Positions 34,736 through 47,653 of a stretch of 64,000 bases of DNA are shown piece after piece. Every line of letters begins with the position of its first letter. Positions within the stretch are counted from its first letter, which is position 1. The position numbers and the translations under genes are program-made. This DNA is from Mytilus californianus (taxonomy: Eukaryota > Mollusca > Bivalvia > Mytilida > Mytilidae). Under the pieces are notes generated by a model. It had not been told where the DNA came from, did no database searches, and saw nothing but the letters and a program-made list of their open reading frames with translations. The stretch covers positions 83,077,143 through 83,141,142 of the forward strand of contig NW_026262679.1 of NCBI RefSeq assembly GCF_021869535.1. Direction: 5' to 3'.

Positions 34736-37700
34736 TACAGACCGCACTTGAAAATGAACATGACTTAAACTATAGCAATAGGATAATAAATTTGAATAGA
34801 ATAAATAATGAACTTGTTTTTGCAAAGACGATAACTAAGAAACAAGATGTGACGTCAGATGTTTAGAACTTTCACTGTTATGTTTTCAAAAGAGAAGGTA
34901 ACGTCGTACAATTACAACTATTTAGCTTGTCAGTAACTGATACAGTGCCTTTTACAGCAATTTGCTTTTTGTCTGACGTTGCTTTTTGCCCAGTAACGAC
35001 AAAGTACTAAAAGTTCGCCAAAGATGAGCTATCAGTTAAACCTTCCTTAAATATAATTACATTGAAATTTCCATGACAAACATCATTCTATTTAAAACTA
35101 TCTGAAATCTAATGACAAAAGTTTGGCTAAATCTAAGATTTATAAGAGTTCAAACGCATCCGAATGTGAAATAGTCATTATTCACTAAGAATTTCCTGTT
35201 ACTGAATCGAGTATGACTACTTTTGTCCCTACCCTAGGGAGTAAACCTATAAATTGCGTCACCAACAATTATATTTCTGTAAAGATGCAATTTTCTACTC
35301 AGCAAATAAAGCAATTAATTTTCGTTTCCAATTTCAAAATCTTATCTGATTTCTTTTTTCCATCATTTTGAAACATCGATTTCGTGTAACAGTAAACCAA
35401 AATTATCCAAAATTTGTTTACATCTGTTGAAGCAATTTAAATGAAGATATTTTAATTGCAGAAATGAAGATTGATGCAAAATCTAGTGAATATTTACACT
35501 AAACAGATGAATCGTGGAATGAACCCTATCCTAGTTAATATTTAATACTGTCAAAACAAAAAACCCACATTATAAATAATACAGATCAAGACAGCAAAAT
35601 AAATACAATCAAAGTTTAAAACAGGAAAGGAAAAAAGTTCTAGTGTTACAAAAGAAATACTTTTTTTAAATACCAATTGAAAATACTGACTGTTATTTTG
35701 TATAGATATATAAATACTATAAATCCACGCTATTTGTTCCGTGCGGATAACACGTGTATTAGAATAATCCTTCATCAGGAGCACTTAAAATCAATGTACG
35801 GGAAAAAATAAAACGTTTGCGAGCATATCTTATGTTCGTTGATATTACAGCGGACAAAAAGATTTGTACTTACAAAAGAAATACTTTTTAAAAACACAAA
35901 CGGAAAATAGTGACTGTTAATGTTCATGAATACTAAAGGCATGCTACGCGTTCCGTGTGGAAAACACGTATATATGGAATACCTTCACCAGATGCGTTCG
36001 AAAGCAAAGTTTGGTTTCATATTAGTATGCTAAAGACTTCGAAGTTGCCTTTCAGGAGCCGCAAGTATTCTTCGGTATACGGTATTATTAGATATACTTG
36101 TCCTTGTGTATGCGTGTATGTGTTATTTTTTCTCAATGTTTTATACCATTATTCAAGAGCTAATTGGTTTTTTTCTGTACTAATTTGAATTAAAAAAAAA
36201 GACCAAACAAGATCAACAAAATGTGAAATCAGACTCCACTTAAATTGACGAACATTAACTAAATTGTTGACAACGCCGACGCCAGAAATGACACAACTAA
36301 TCTTCGTCACTGGCTAGACAAAAACTTGAGCAACAATTACGCCGACAAAAAAATGAATATTGAAAAAACAATATGTTAGGATGAGGTTACGTATTTTGTA
36401 ATTACTTGATCGATTGTTTGGTAAATTCTTTAAAATTTGTGGTCATCATTTATTACCCCTTTTTATTGCCATCATTTAAAATGTCCTTTCACATTTTATT
36501 AGTTAGTCTGTTTTGATATACGTCATGAAGTCAAGAATAACAAAGAGAATGCGTCTTTCAGTTCATTTTGGTGATGAAGTCTGTATCATCTCTCTGTTTA
36601 TTCAGGCTCGTAATTTACAAATAAATGGGTAATTACAAAGTATTACGTCAGGAAAGACAACAATCAAACAGTTTATGCTCTTATCTTCTCGAATTGACAA
36701 TTAAGACTGACATCTAGTGGATGTGAAGAGATATTAGTGTTGGATTGATGTTTCTTGTTGAATACAGCAGTAGTCTGAACATCGAGAACTTATGACAGAC
36801 ATTACTTTTACATGTTAATTTATTTTTTCTAAATTAGATTCTAGATGTCATTGACGTCACAGATTGTCAATCTGTACAAAAATGGAAAACGAAAAAAAAA
36901 CTAATAAATGTACATCATGCTTGAATCAAATCCATCATGAAATATATACTGGTATTTTCAAGTGTATCCTTAAAATATCGTCTTTAATATGCATGAAATA
37001 TTGGCCACTGGAAGTTAAGCAAACAACTATAAATCAATGAATCTTTGAAATGTATAAAAATTACATGCTAACACCAAATTAAGTGCTTTTTAAATGTTCA
37101 GCAACTCTTTTGTCTATTGTACTAGTTTATTTTATAATTGTTTTTAAATGCCCCAAAACGTGAGCAATTCATAATTTGGCAGCTTTTTTATGTTTTTCGT
37201 ATTTTTATAACGAAGAGCTGGGCTGTTTTGTTGCTAGAACACCATTATTTTTCATAAAGACAGTATACAACAAAATAAAATTTTAATATGATTTTACAGG
37301 TTGCAATACAATTTTACAAGATCATACACTTAAAGTGATTTAATTAAGAATTCAACCCTCGCCCAAAAAATCATTCACACAAAAAGTGTGCTTTGTTCTT
37401 ATCTTTTCAGAATACTATTTTTAATTTGTCGCTATTTTTGTTTTTTTGCTTTGTTTTTGCGGAGGGTGGAACGCTTGTGTTATATATTAATTTTTTAATC
37501 AATCCCATTTTGCTATAATCAAGCAATTCTCCCTCGTTACGTCCTTGGTTTCAATGTTTAAAAATGATCTCACCCAATGTTTTTTTCTGTGAAGTAGCGG
37601 CAAGTTATTACATTTGACAAAGTCATCGTTTACATGATGTCAGTCTAAGTAAGAAAGACTAAATGTAGCGTGCTTTCTCTTTGAATAGTGTTTCATACTT

Positions 37701-38384
37701 GTTTGTGATCTTCGGACGTGTAATTGGATAAATATAATTTAATAATTACTTATTCATGCTTAGTGAAAAAGAAATGATTAATTACATCTTTGTTTAGTTG
37801 TTTACACCACAGAACACTTATTTCTCATTACTGACTATCTTCATTAGCAAAATGCATGACCTCTAATGTTATAATATTGTGCGATTTATCAGATCTAAAA
37901 AAGGGGGATATCTTGAGTCTATTTTTCTGAATTGTACACTTTATACATACTCAGATTTTAATCGAAAACAACTAGAATGGATTTGAATAAATGAACGGGA
38001 AATGACATGAAATGTAAGATTTTGTAGAAAATGTAATAAAATATTAATAACAATATGATTCCATTTTACATATGACAAGGATTTGTTATTGACGGACAGC
38101 AATATCATTCGAAAATAATTCATATTTAAAGCGATACAAGCTTTGACTAAACTTATCGGTATTATATCCCCTTTCCAAGTTAACGTGTGTAGATACCGTA
38201 GAAAATTTTAGTTAATAAATATTTTAATATAGAAACATTTTGGAGCTTGAATAACAGTATCGTTTGTATATAAAAATGACTGCTTTGCTTAACATTAAAC
38301 AAACGAAATGATGTTAGCAGATTAAGAATTTACATGGAAAAGACTTTTTCAATTGGTCAGATTTTAACAGGAGTAAAACAGTGA
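34736..38384. other. Intergenic stretch without a recognised gene
   Basis: It contains a tandem duplication with a spacing of about 225 bp (35645-35780 and 35870-36005; TTACAAAAGAAATACTTTTT and GTTCCGTG.GGA.AACACGT in both). Otherwise AT-rich without recognisable coding sequence. Confidence 0.45.
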
Positions 38385-38514
38385 ATGCCACTAGTGGAAG
38401 AGGAACTGTTTACCATTCCGGAGCACATGAGTTCACATGAGTTCACGTGAGTTCATCTCCGATGTTCTAGACATCTGATTTCACCACCGGTTTTTTTTTT
38501 TTTTTTTTTTTTTT
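38385..38514. repeat. R4-like fragment with 11-bp triplication and poly-T
   Basis: GGAGCACATGAG is shared with R4. The motif GAGTTCAC repeats three times (38427-38455), and a run of 24 T follows at 38491-38514. Confidence 0.4.
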
Positions 38515-39620
38515 TGTACAGTTTGTGTTGTTCAACTTTTAATTTTCTATTTGATGTTTTGTAGACTTTCGTTCGCATTATTCCCATAGTGTCATCTCTC
38601 TATCCTCGTTTCATGTTGGTATTGTTGAAATGGCAGTTATTAGAATGTCACATGTATACATTTTTCAGATAACAGATATAAGATTTCATCGGCCGTAAAA
38701 AGTACGCTTCTTACCAATAGATTGGAAAGCAAAAAAATGTATTAGACGATAGGACAATAATCAAAGAATTATAATGTCTTTTTTTTTAAATGTTCAAGTG
38801 AAATTTGATAAGGGAAAAGTATTACTAACATTTCACTTTAAATGTAGTCACACAATTTTTTCACCATTTGAAATATGACAAATAATAAAAGTTTTTATAA
38901 CACAGATTCATGCACTGCTATGTTATCAATATATATTAGAATAAGAAATGCATAAATTGTGTTCCGAGACAAAGAAGTCTGAAATGTAGTCGAAAGAGAC
39001 GATTTATTATGATAGAAAATGATATTCAATTAATATGATTGACAGGGAATCATATGTTTGATACAAAAAGTATATAATTTACATACACTATCCAATATTT
39101 TCCGACATTTGATGAAAGATTGTGGAACAAGTCCAAAACAGTCTTCTTACTCAAGAGAAAATAAAGATTTTAGTCAGCTATATAACCCGACATAACAAAA
39201 TGTGAAACAATTCAAACAAGAAAAACAACTGCCTTAAATACGAGAAACTATAAACGTAAGTTCAATAGTTAAATAAGTTCTCCTCTAAGAAAAAAACATG
39301 TCTCATCGCCGCTATTTGGGTATCGTTTGATTTTATGAAACTGACATTGCCATTTCACGTTTTCGTCCATCCTTTCGGATATTGTGCTTAAACGTGGTGC
39401 ATGTTTCTAGAATTGTGCAATAATGAATAAAATATTGCATGTATTTTTGTTCCTTATTAACATTATATCTTACTTGACTACATCAGTTGGACTTTCCCGA
39501 AGAGGACAGTAAACTCTTCGATAAACTAATACTTGGGCAATATACCATTTTGCATCAGTTTCTATATCTTAAGCGTTCTAAAAGTTATTTTCATGATCTA
39601 TAACTTAACCTTCTTAATGT
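38515..39620. other. Intergenic stretch without a recognised gene
   Basis: AT-rich, nothing supported. Confidence 0.4.
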
Positions 39621-39639
39621 AATTATCATTTTCTAACAT

Positions 39640-40330
39640 TGGGTAGATACCGCTACTAGTGGACTTATAGATCACAAGGATATCATTAGGCTAGCTCAGA
39701 AGACATTCGGCACTGACTTTGATTTGTAGCATTTCATTCTTAAATTCTTCGTTAATAAATTTTGAAATTATCAAGAAACTAAGGTAACAACTTATTAGGC
39801 AAAGTAGACCTTCGGTGGATTTGGTTCATCTTTTTCGGTCCTTGTGGTCCTATCATTCCTGAAGTATTTATACACTCTTTAGGCTTTAAGTTTTGTTTTG
39901 AGCGAAACTGATGGATGAAAATATGATAAAGCGCTTAGAAGGTATCAAATTTATAAAGTGTTACTTTCATGTTTAGCACTCTTTCGATACCGCTGCTGGC
40001 AGACTGCCAGTCCCCGAGGGTATCATCAGATCAGTAGTCCATGCTTCGGCACTTACATGATTCATAATGTACCTTTCTTAGATTCTCTGTTGATGAATTT
40101 GGAAATTATCTAGACACTGAAGTTCCAACTCCCGTAGGCAAAGTTGACCTCAGATTGATTTGACTATTCTAATAGGTACTTTTTGGTCCTATCGCTTCTG
40201 TGGTATTTTAGTATATATACACCCTTGAATTTCAAATGTTTCAGATTTTTAAGCGTTCATGATGAAGGTAAAAATGTAAATGGTGGAAAGGGCTTCAGAC
40301 ACATCAAATTTATATACATGTAGTGTTATT
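39640..40330. repeat. Tandem pair of about 340-bp interspersed-repeat units
   Basis: Two units follow each other: GATACCGCTACTAGTGGAC at about 39651 and GATACCGCTGCTGGCAGAC at about 39987. Each is followed by a block with CAAAGTAGACCT / CAAAGTTGACCT and then TCAAATTTAT and GTGTTA.TTTCAT. Single related pieces lie at 48490-48680 and 57880-57960. Confidence 0.6.
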
Positions 40331-40572
40331 TTCATTATTTTTGGCGATGAATTTTTAAGATAAAGAAGGTTAATTAGGAAAAGCGCCTCAAACGCAGCAA
40401 AGTCGGGTACTGTCGGGAATTCATCATACATATCAATTCAAAAAATGTTTCCTGAAAAGCACTTAATTGCACAAGGGGATTAGATCAATTGATATAATAT
40501 CAGTACATTGATTTAAAATGTTGTTACCGATAAAAATTCTTACAAATATTAGACTAATAATCGGATTTGTAC

Positions 40573-40812
40573 TAACATGAGCAACAAGACAGGTGCCACA
40601 TGTGGAGTAGGATCTGCTTACCCTTCTGGAGCACCTGAGATCACCCCCAGGATTTGGTGGGGTTCGTGTTGCTCAGTCTTTGGTTTTCTATGTTGTGTTT
40701 TGTGCACTGTTGTTTGGCTGTGTGTGTTTTTTTTTTGCCATGGCGTTGTCAGTTTATTTTCGACTTGTGAGTTTTAATGTCCCTTTGGTATCCTTCGCAT
40801 CTCTTTAACAAA
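40573..40812 (+). repeat. R4 repeat, longest copy
   Basis: It contains ATGAGCAACAAGACAGGTGC, GGAGCACCTGAGATCACCCC, GGTTCGTGTTGCTCAGTC, GCCATGGCGTTGTCAG and GTCCCTTTGGTATCCTTCGC. At least six other copies or pieces lie in the window. The class is unknown. Confidence 0.7.
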
Positions 40813-41524
40813 AGGCGATTTTTTTTTATAAACATACTATAATTCCAAAGAAAAGATCTACTGTCAGATATTATATTTTCCCATGTCTTATGATATCAAT
40901 TAAAATCTTAGTATTAAAATGAGTACACTTTTGTTTTAATGATGAAAGTTTTCCAGAAGAAGAAAAAAGTGTACAAAACAGACTTTGATGAATATTGTTC
41001 TGACAAAATAGTTTGTAATGAAGCATTTCATTACAGGATGTTATTATATTTCCGTTTATCTCAGTGAAATATGCAATAAAATGAATGGTAATTAACACGG
41101 TGCTCTTCGCAAATGTAGAAAACAAGATTTATCAATCGCTGTTCATAGACAAAATATTGCAAAATTATAGTCAACATGTTGTTATTATCGATAATTCGTC
41201 GTTTAGTTTATTTCCGGTTTGTTTGTACTTTAGTGCAGGCATGGAAAGCAGTCATACAATAATAAATAAAATGTGAAAGTATGATAAAAGCCGTTACATA
41301 GCCCTGTAAATAGTAAATTCTTCAATTCTTTTCAAACTCTTATTTAATAAATGAATAACTGGATATAAAGTACAGAAATACCAGTTATGCTGTTACTATG
41401 ACGTCATAAAAATGTTAGCACGATACGTTTTACACGTAGATTTGAGCAATAGCCTTGACCAAACATACAAGTTACTCACATCAACATTGTCATATAAGAT
41501 ATCTTGTATGAAAATGCTAGACAT

Positions 41525-41672
41525 CTAAGTCCTTGGTTTTCTATATTGTGTTTTGTATACTGTTGTTTGTCTTTTGATCGTTTTTCATTTTTTTGCCTTG
41601 GCATTGTCAGTTTTTTTTTCTCGGCTAATAAGTTTGAATGTCACTTTGATATCTTTCGCCTCTCTTTTGTAG
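41525..41672 (+). repeat. R4 repeat, partial copy
   Basis: CCTTGGTTTTCTATATTGTG, TTGCCTTGGCATTGTCAG and GATATCTTTCGCCTCTCTTT match the second half of R4. Confidence 0.65.
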
Positions 41673-41849
41673 CATAATATATCTTTTGGTAAGGATGCGG
41701 CTGTAAATATAAATGAAACGATCTAAAAAAAAATACAATTGACAATTAAGTTGAAACCTTAAAGCGAATCTGTCAGACAAATTTCAAAAATATATCTTAA
41801 TGCAAATGATATTCTAGATAAATGTCTTTAAAAATCTGCAGGTCGTTTA

Positions 41850-42105
41850 TTGAATAGATTTATAATACTAAGTCTGGTCCATTTTCGAAGGAATTGTTAT
41901 TTTAAAGTTAGGAACCAACAAGGATTTTCATTCCCAGGCATATATGACCTAAGTCAGATTTGCACAACTGTTATGTTTTTTTGTAATATCATTTGGTTTC
42001 AAATTCTCTTCAATTTCGTACAACTGTTTTTGTTCGAGCGCCACTGAAGAGTTAATTATAGAGGAAACGAGCGTCTGACATATTACATTATAAACCTGGA
42101 ATTTG
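41850..42105 (+). repeat. Interspersed repeat, 3' part
   Basis: The blocks GGATTTTCATTCCCAGGCAT, TTCGAGCGCCACTGAAGAG and GAAACGAGCGTCTG resemble a bivalve interspersed repeat known to me from general experience; related short pieces lie at 8220-8300 and 42530-42670. Confidence 0.4.
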
Positions 42106-43530
42106 TTTAATGAGTAGACAGAACTACTGACATGAACCATTATTGATGCAAGAAGTTTCTATATCTACTGTCCATAAACATCTCTCGAAAGCTTGAGGCT
42201 TTTCTTCTTACAGGCATACATGGCTATGGTAAAATTTTTAAAATGTTTTTTTATCTTCAACGTTCTTGATTTGAACTTTCAATTATACAAAAAATATTTA
42301 AATTCGAGTAACAAAAAGGTCTGAGTCTTTCCATTTGCTATCCCAGATCAGGAACCCCCTCAGTAATTGTAGCATGTGAAGTCTTTAAATGTTTTTCATT
42401 ATTTAAAATTGTTTTTCATGGCAGATCTATGATTGAATCTATTAAATTAAATCACAATTTTATAGAATCGGGACGATTCATAGCTTGACATAATGTTTAT
42501 ACACCTGTCTTTTTTTAAGAATGTTTGTTACCCCCTAGTCGTCGTATGGTTGTTTTTATCGCTGGGTCCCTGTCTTATAAACATAATCCGTACACCTCAT
42601 TTTGGCTTTTATTCATACTGATGTAGACAAAACGTTCTAAATTATTTTAATCCTGGTGACTTTGACGAGGTTATTCTAAGGTGGACATTTTGAGAAAAAA
42701 GGGTAACTTTCGTTACTAAATGTAAAAAAATATTCATTTGAATTCCAATATAAAGGTAGCAACCAGTCTAAAATGGAATAAAAATAAATATCAGATAGGC
42801 AAAAATTTAAACAAGTATTGCCAATCACGAAAATTTATTTTTTTGTGAATGGAAAAAAGTGCTACAACGCTATAGAATATTCATAAAACAGAATCTGGAC
42901 AGTTTCCATCTTAATTTGTTTTGTCAGTCACCTTTGATCAAGAATAAAATAACAATATATTCAGTTTCCTATTATTACAAATGATAAGTATTATAAGCAT
43001 ATTGCATTACTATCTAATATTGAAAAACAAATATCTACTAAATGTCAAAAAAATGTGCTAAACATATTTGAAATGTGTTTGAAGAATGCTTTCAAAGGGA
43101 GCACAAAAGAAATAAAAGATTTAGGAAGACTATAATCCTTCTGAAGAGAACATTTAATAATACAATAAATTGGGAATAGCTTGTATTACTAGTAAATGCA
43201 TAAAGAAAATTAGGTTTACGTTAAAGACAAATGCAATTTGTTTGATTTTGACACTTTTTATGCGTTTGTACGTTATACGTGTAAATGTCTGCAAAGTAAT
43301 TGGTAATTCCTCTTTTGAAATGAAAATACCGAAATAATACTTAAAATCATATTACGTATTTTACTTATAACAAGCAAACACTGGTACAGATCCCGTAAAA
43401 ATAATCACAGAGATCGTTAATAGTAAATGTGGTCACTATAGAGAAATCAAAAGTCTAATATTTGACAAAAAATTTAGACCTTTTTTTTTGTTAACAGGCA
43501 CTGAATACAGGTGAGCCATCGTAGGACATT
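42106..43530. other. Intergenic stretch without a recognised gene
   Basis: AT-rich. 42530-42670 (GTCGTATGGTTGTTTTTATCG) is related to 700-830. No gene is supported. Confidence 0.4.
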
Positions 43531-43531
43531 G

Positions 43532-44730
43532 CATTTTCTTGTGAAGCACACACATACTAATAACAGTTTTCTTGTGAAGGCTACACATACTGATGGATGA
43601 TTTCTTGTGATACACGCATATACTGCGTGAAATTTTCTTGCGAAGCCCCTCATACTTACTAGATTTTTTCAGTTGAAGCCTACCCATACTGCTGGAAGTT
43701 TCATGTGGAGCCAACAGATACTGCTCGAAGTTTTCTAGTGAAGCGTAAACATGCTTCTCGAAGTTTTCTTGTGAAACCCACACAAACTGCTGGCCGACGT
43801 TCTCTTGTGAAGCACACACATACTGTTAAAAAATAATCTGTGAAGGCCACACATATACTGCGTGAAGTTTTCTTGTGAAGCACACATATACTGCGTGAAG
43901 TTTTCTTGCAAAGATAGATACTTACTAGATTTTTCTTGTGAAGCCCATCAATACTGCTGGAAGTTTCTTGTGGAGCCAACAGATACTGCTCGAAGTTTTT
44001 TTGTGAAGCGTACACATGTTGCTCGAAGCTTTCTTGTGAAGCCCACACATACTAATGGCCGAAGTTTTCTTGTGAAGCACACACATATTGCTGGACGTTT
44101 TTTTGTGAAGCACTCATACTGCTGGAACTTTTCTTGCACTCATACTGCTGGAACTTTTCTTGCACTCATACTGCTGGAAATTTTCTTGCACTTACTAGTA
44201 TACTGATGGAATTTTTTTCTAGCACTCATACTACTATGTTTTTTTTGTGAAGCACGCATGCTGCTTGCAAATTTTTTGCGAAACCCACACATACATGTAC
44301 TGCTTGAAGTTGTCTTGTGAAGCCCACACACACTGATGGGAATTTTCTAGTGAAGTCATACATAATGGTGGTTGTTTTCCTTCGAAGCCAGCACATACTA
44401 CTGGAAGTTTTTTTGTGAAGCACACAGACTACTGGAAGATTTCTTATAGAGCTCACATATATTTTTGAAAATGTTCTTGATAAGCATGCATTATGTAAAA
44501 GTTTCATTGCGAAACCCACACATATTGGTAGAAGTTTGCTTGTGAAGCCCACACATACTGTTGGGAGTTTCTTGAAAAGCCCACACATACTTCTGGGATT
44601 TTAACTGCGAAGCCCATACATACAGCTGGAGTTTTTATTGTGAAGCACACATATAATACTAGAAGTATTCATGTGAAGCTCAAGTAAACAGCTGAAAGTT
44701 TTCTAGTGAAGTCCATACATACCACTGTAT
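43532..44730. repeat. 33-bp minisatellite, about 36 units
   Basis: The consensus starts TTTTCTTGTGAAGC and continues ACACATACTGCTGGAAG. Because 33 is a multiple of three, frames on both strands stay open as degenerate 11-residue repeats (for example SSSMCGLHKKT on -). A run of 26-bp units at about 44120-44200 lacks TGAAGCA and breaks the phase, and stops occur, so no single frame is kept across the array. I read it as non-coding. Confidence 0.85.
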
Positions 44731-44849
44731 GTGCGTTATAGATAAATTATTTAAATATACTACTGTGCCATTTCGAGAATGAGAAGATGAGATAAAAGTC
44801 AGAAGAAGGCAAGGGGAAATAAGAAGAAAAAGAGTCGACAAAAGACACA

Positions 44850-45005
44850 CACAACTACCATGACCACAAGAAAAAAAAAACAAAAGACGAAAGACGAACA
44901 ACGGTCTACTAAACTAAGGATTGAGCAACACAAATACCCACAATTAAAACCCAGTAGTCAAGTCAGGTGTTCTAGAAGGGTTTGCATTTCCTGCTTCACT
45001 AGTAA
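44850..45005 (-). repeat. R4 repeat, degraded copy
   Basis: CATGACCACAAGAAAAAA, AAGGATTGAGCAACACAAAT and CAGGTGTTCTAGAAGGG correspond to the reverse complement of R4. Confidence 0.5.
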
Positions 45006-45217
45006 CCTCCATCGGGTTTAAATCCTGTAAATGATAGTCGGTGATATGGCTTCATACAACATACAAACAAATTGGTACATATATACTTACCTGTTTTCTG
45101 TTTACCAATTTTATAAATCAGCAGTGCTTGTGAATTCTCTGACCCTAAAGTATTACAGAAAATACAATGACAAGAACAGAACATAAAGAAATAAAGAGCT
45201 GCGCCATGAGCGCATGA

Positions 45218-45703
45218 TACGCCCGTCGCTTTTTTCAAAGAATAAAGTTCCATAACTCCTCAATGTCATATTAGAAATTTATAAAAAAAAACTAAATGGA
45301 GATAATAGATATAAACTAGTCACCAAAGTTTCATGAAAACTGCTCAAAGCGCTTTTGAATTATTGGAAACGTAAAATCTAAAATTTATAAAAATCGAAAA
45401 GGAGCTTACATCAATAGATATAAACTATTCACCAAAGTTTCATGAAAACTGCTCAAAGCGTTTTTGAGTTACTGTCCGAAAACTGAAAAATCCCCCTTTT
45501 CTAATGAATAAAACCCCATAACTCGGAAACGTAAAATCTAAAATTTATAAAAATCGAAAGGGAGCTCACGTCAGTAGATATCAACAATTCACTAAAGTTT
45601 CATGCAAAATGTTTAAAGCGTTTTTGAGTTATTGTCCGACATGTTGACGACGGACGGACGGACGGACAACGGTATACCATAATACGTCCCGTAAACGGGC
45701 GTA
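45218..45703. mobile_element. Candidate MITE with ATACGCCCGT ends
   Basis: ATACGCCCGT at 45218 and ACGGGCGTAT ending at 45703 are perfect 10-bp inverted ends. The interior holds tandem modules: CACCAAAGTTTCATGAAAACTG appears at 45321 and 45431, with a third diverged copy at 45588, and AAACGTAAAATCTAAAATTT appears twice. GGACGGACGGACGGACAACG precedes the right end. I see no clear target duplication. Confidence 0.5.
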
Positions 45704-46139
45704 TAAAAACCAAACCGAAATTAAAAGCAGAGAAACACGAACCTCTTTTAATAAAAGTCGGGTTGGAACAAGGGTAAACAGATCTCCATCCACAGGTTTA
45801 TCACGAAGAGTAAAGTAAAATCACTAAATTATCATTAGTCCCATATAACACAAATATTCCATTAATTTAGATATTCAGGACGAAAACAAATTAACCATAA
45901 ATACAATTATGTGGATTCCTTTATTTACGTTGGTATCAATTTTCACGGATTAAGGAAAAATATATGTTTCCGTTGATATTTGATGTAGTTGTTTTACAAA
46001 TGTTTGAATACAAGGCTACAGAAAAATTGTAATTGGTTGAACACATAGATTCGTTGTTCACCTGTACCCGTGCAACCCACTAAGATTTATAGCCCGCGAA
46101 TAATAATGAATCCACAGTAGTAATAAATAAGTTATGCAA

Positions 46140-46440
46140 GGTAGGTCGACCGGGATAAAGGGCGGGGATTTTGGACTGTCACTGTAAAAATTAGGTTATG
46201 TTGGGATAGGGCAAAACAAGAACCCTTGCAAAAAATCAACTACGATTCCTTAGCGAGTTTTTGCAAGGGTTCTTTAGCGTGCACAGAGTATGAAACTCAC
46301 CTTAGACAAGCCATCGGAATTGGAGACCGGACATGGCTGCGTATGTATTCATGCCGCTCAGCCAATTGGACGCCTCACTTTAACAAGGGTATTACTGCCG
46401 GACGGGATAAATCCAGAGATGATTATTTTTTCATATCCTA
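46140..46440. repeat. Possible repeat with a 17-bp stem
   Basis: AAGAACCCTTGCAAAAA and TTTTTGCAAGGGTTCTT (about 46218-46275) pair perfectly around a 23-base loop. The flanks are richer in GC than their surroundings. An open frame (46226-46441) runs through the stem and is not recognisable. Confidence 0.4.
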
Positions 46441-47340
46441 ATCAACTGTTGGGTTTCTAAAGCAAAAAAGCAATTGAACTTGACCAAATTGGTTCACTTA
46501 CTTATTCAACATAAGTAATTACTAAATGAACTTTAACACTTGACAGTGATAATTCTAAAGACGCACATTTTCTAAAATCAAATCCACTTCCCGGCGTATT
46601 TCCTGGTGTCTTCTAGTATTTTATATTAACTGTGTCATATGGTTGTGGTAACGCTAAAAGATAATGTAGGCAATGACAAAATCGAATGAATACATCCAGT
46701 TCACAATGGAGAAGACGTTCTAAGTTGCAAAACTTGTGTCTGGTCCTATTGTCATTGTTTATGGACAATAAAATATGTTTAAACTAAACAGTTCACAATT
46801 ATTACAAAATTTTCTTTAAACCAACTTCAGTTGAAAGAAAGATAACTCTGGTAAAAAATATAGTAGGTCTGAAGTCGTTTTATTCAATATTTGTTTTCTT
46901 CGAAAATTATAGTAATCGAGACATTTACTTCCCTAGACTCTTATATTTTGAGATCCAGCTCCACAGAAAACTTTGTAAAATCGAACAGCTTTCGGTTTGA
47001 CATGTTATGGGTTACTGAAGTTGAAGTAAACGTTTAGGCGGAATTTTTTATTTGTATGAAAATTATACGCATTTAAAACTCATCAATTAATATATAGTGT
47101 ACATAAAATGCGATGTAAAAAAACGGTGGGAGATACCAAAGTGACAATCAAAATTCATAATTGGAGGAGAGACCGACGAAACCATGACAAAAATATGAAA
47201 AACGATGTACATGTATTACAAAATACTACATAGAAAACTAAACTACGAGTACTCTTACATGCAAATCGATGCTTTAATTGTGTTTATTGTTTTATGTTAG
47301 TTGGTTTATTTGAGCTTCGTACCGATTTATTAAGTTTAGC
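46441..47340. other. Intergenic stretch without a recognised gene
   Basis: AT-rich, nothing supported. Confidence 0.4.
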
Positions 47341-47653
47341 TATTTCCAACTGATTTTTACAGTTTGTGTTTATGTTGTGCTGTAACAGCACTGTCCCAGG
47401 TTAGGTGAGAGCTGAGCGCTCACAGACGTGTTTAACCACGCCATATTCTTAATGTGCCTGTCTAAAGTCAGGAGCCTATAATTCAGTGGTTGTCGTTGGT
47501 TTTCGTATTTGTATTTTTGTAAATTTTATTGTACAAATTAGACAGTTAGTTTTCTCGTTGTTGAAGATACGGTGACCTATTGATAATTTTATCTGAACTC
47601 TGATAGATAGTTTTGTCTCATTGGCAATCATACCACGTGTGCTTATTTTTATA
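47341..47653 (-). repeat. R1 repeat copy with internal deletion
   Basis: It contains CACTGTCCCAGGTTAGG, CAGGAGCCTATAATTCAGTG and the fixed end CATTGGCAATCATACCAC. Confidence 0.7.

Noticed and set aside
43436..44588. Overlapping frames on both strands of the 43.5-44.7 kb region as a repeat protein gene
   Set aside because: They come from a 33-bp minisatellite, occur on both strands, and are broken by 26-bp units and stops.
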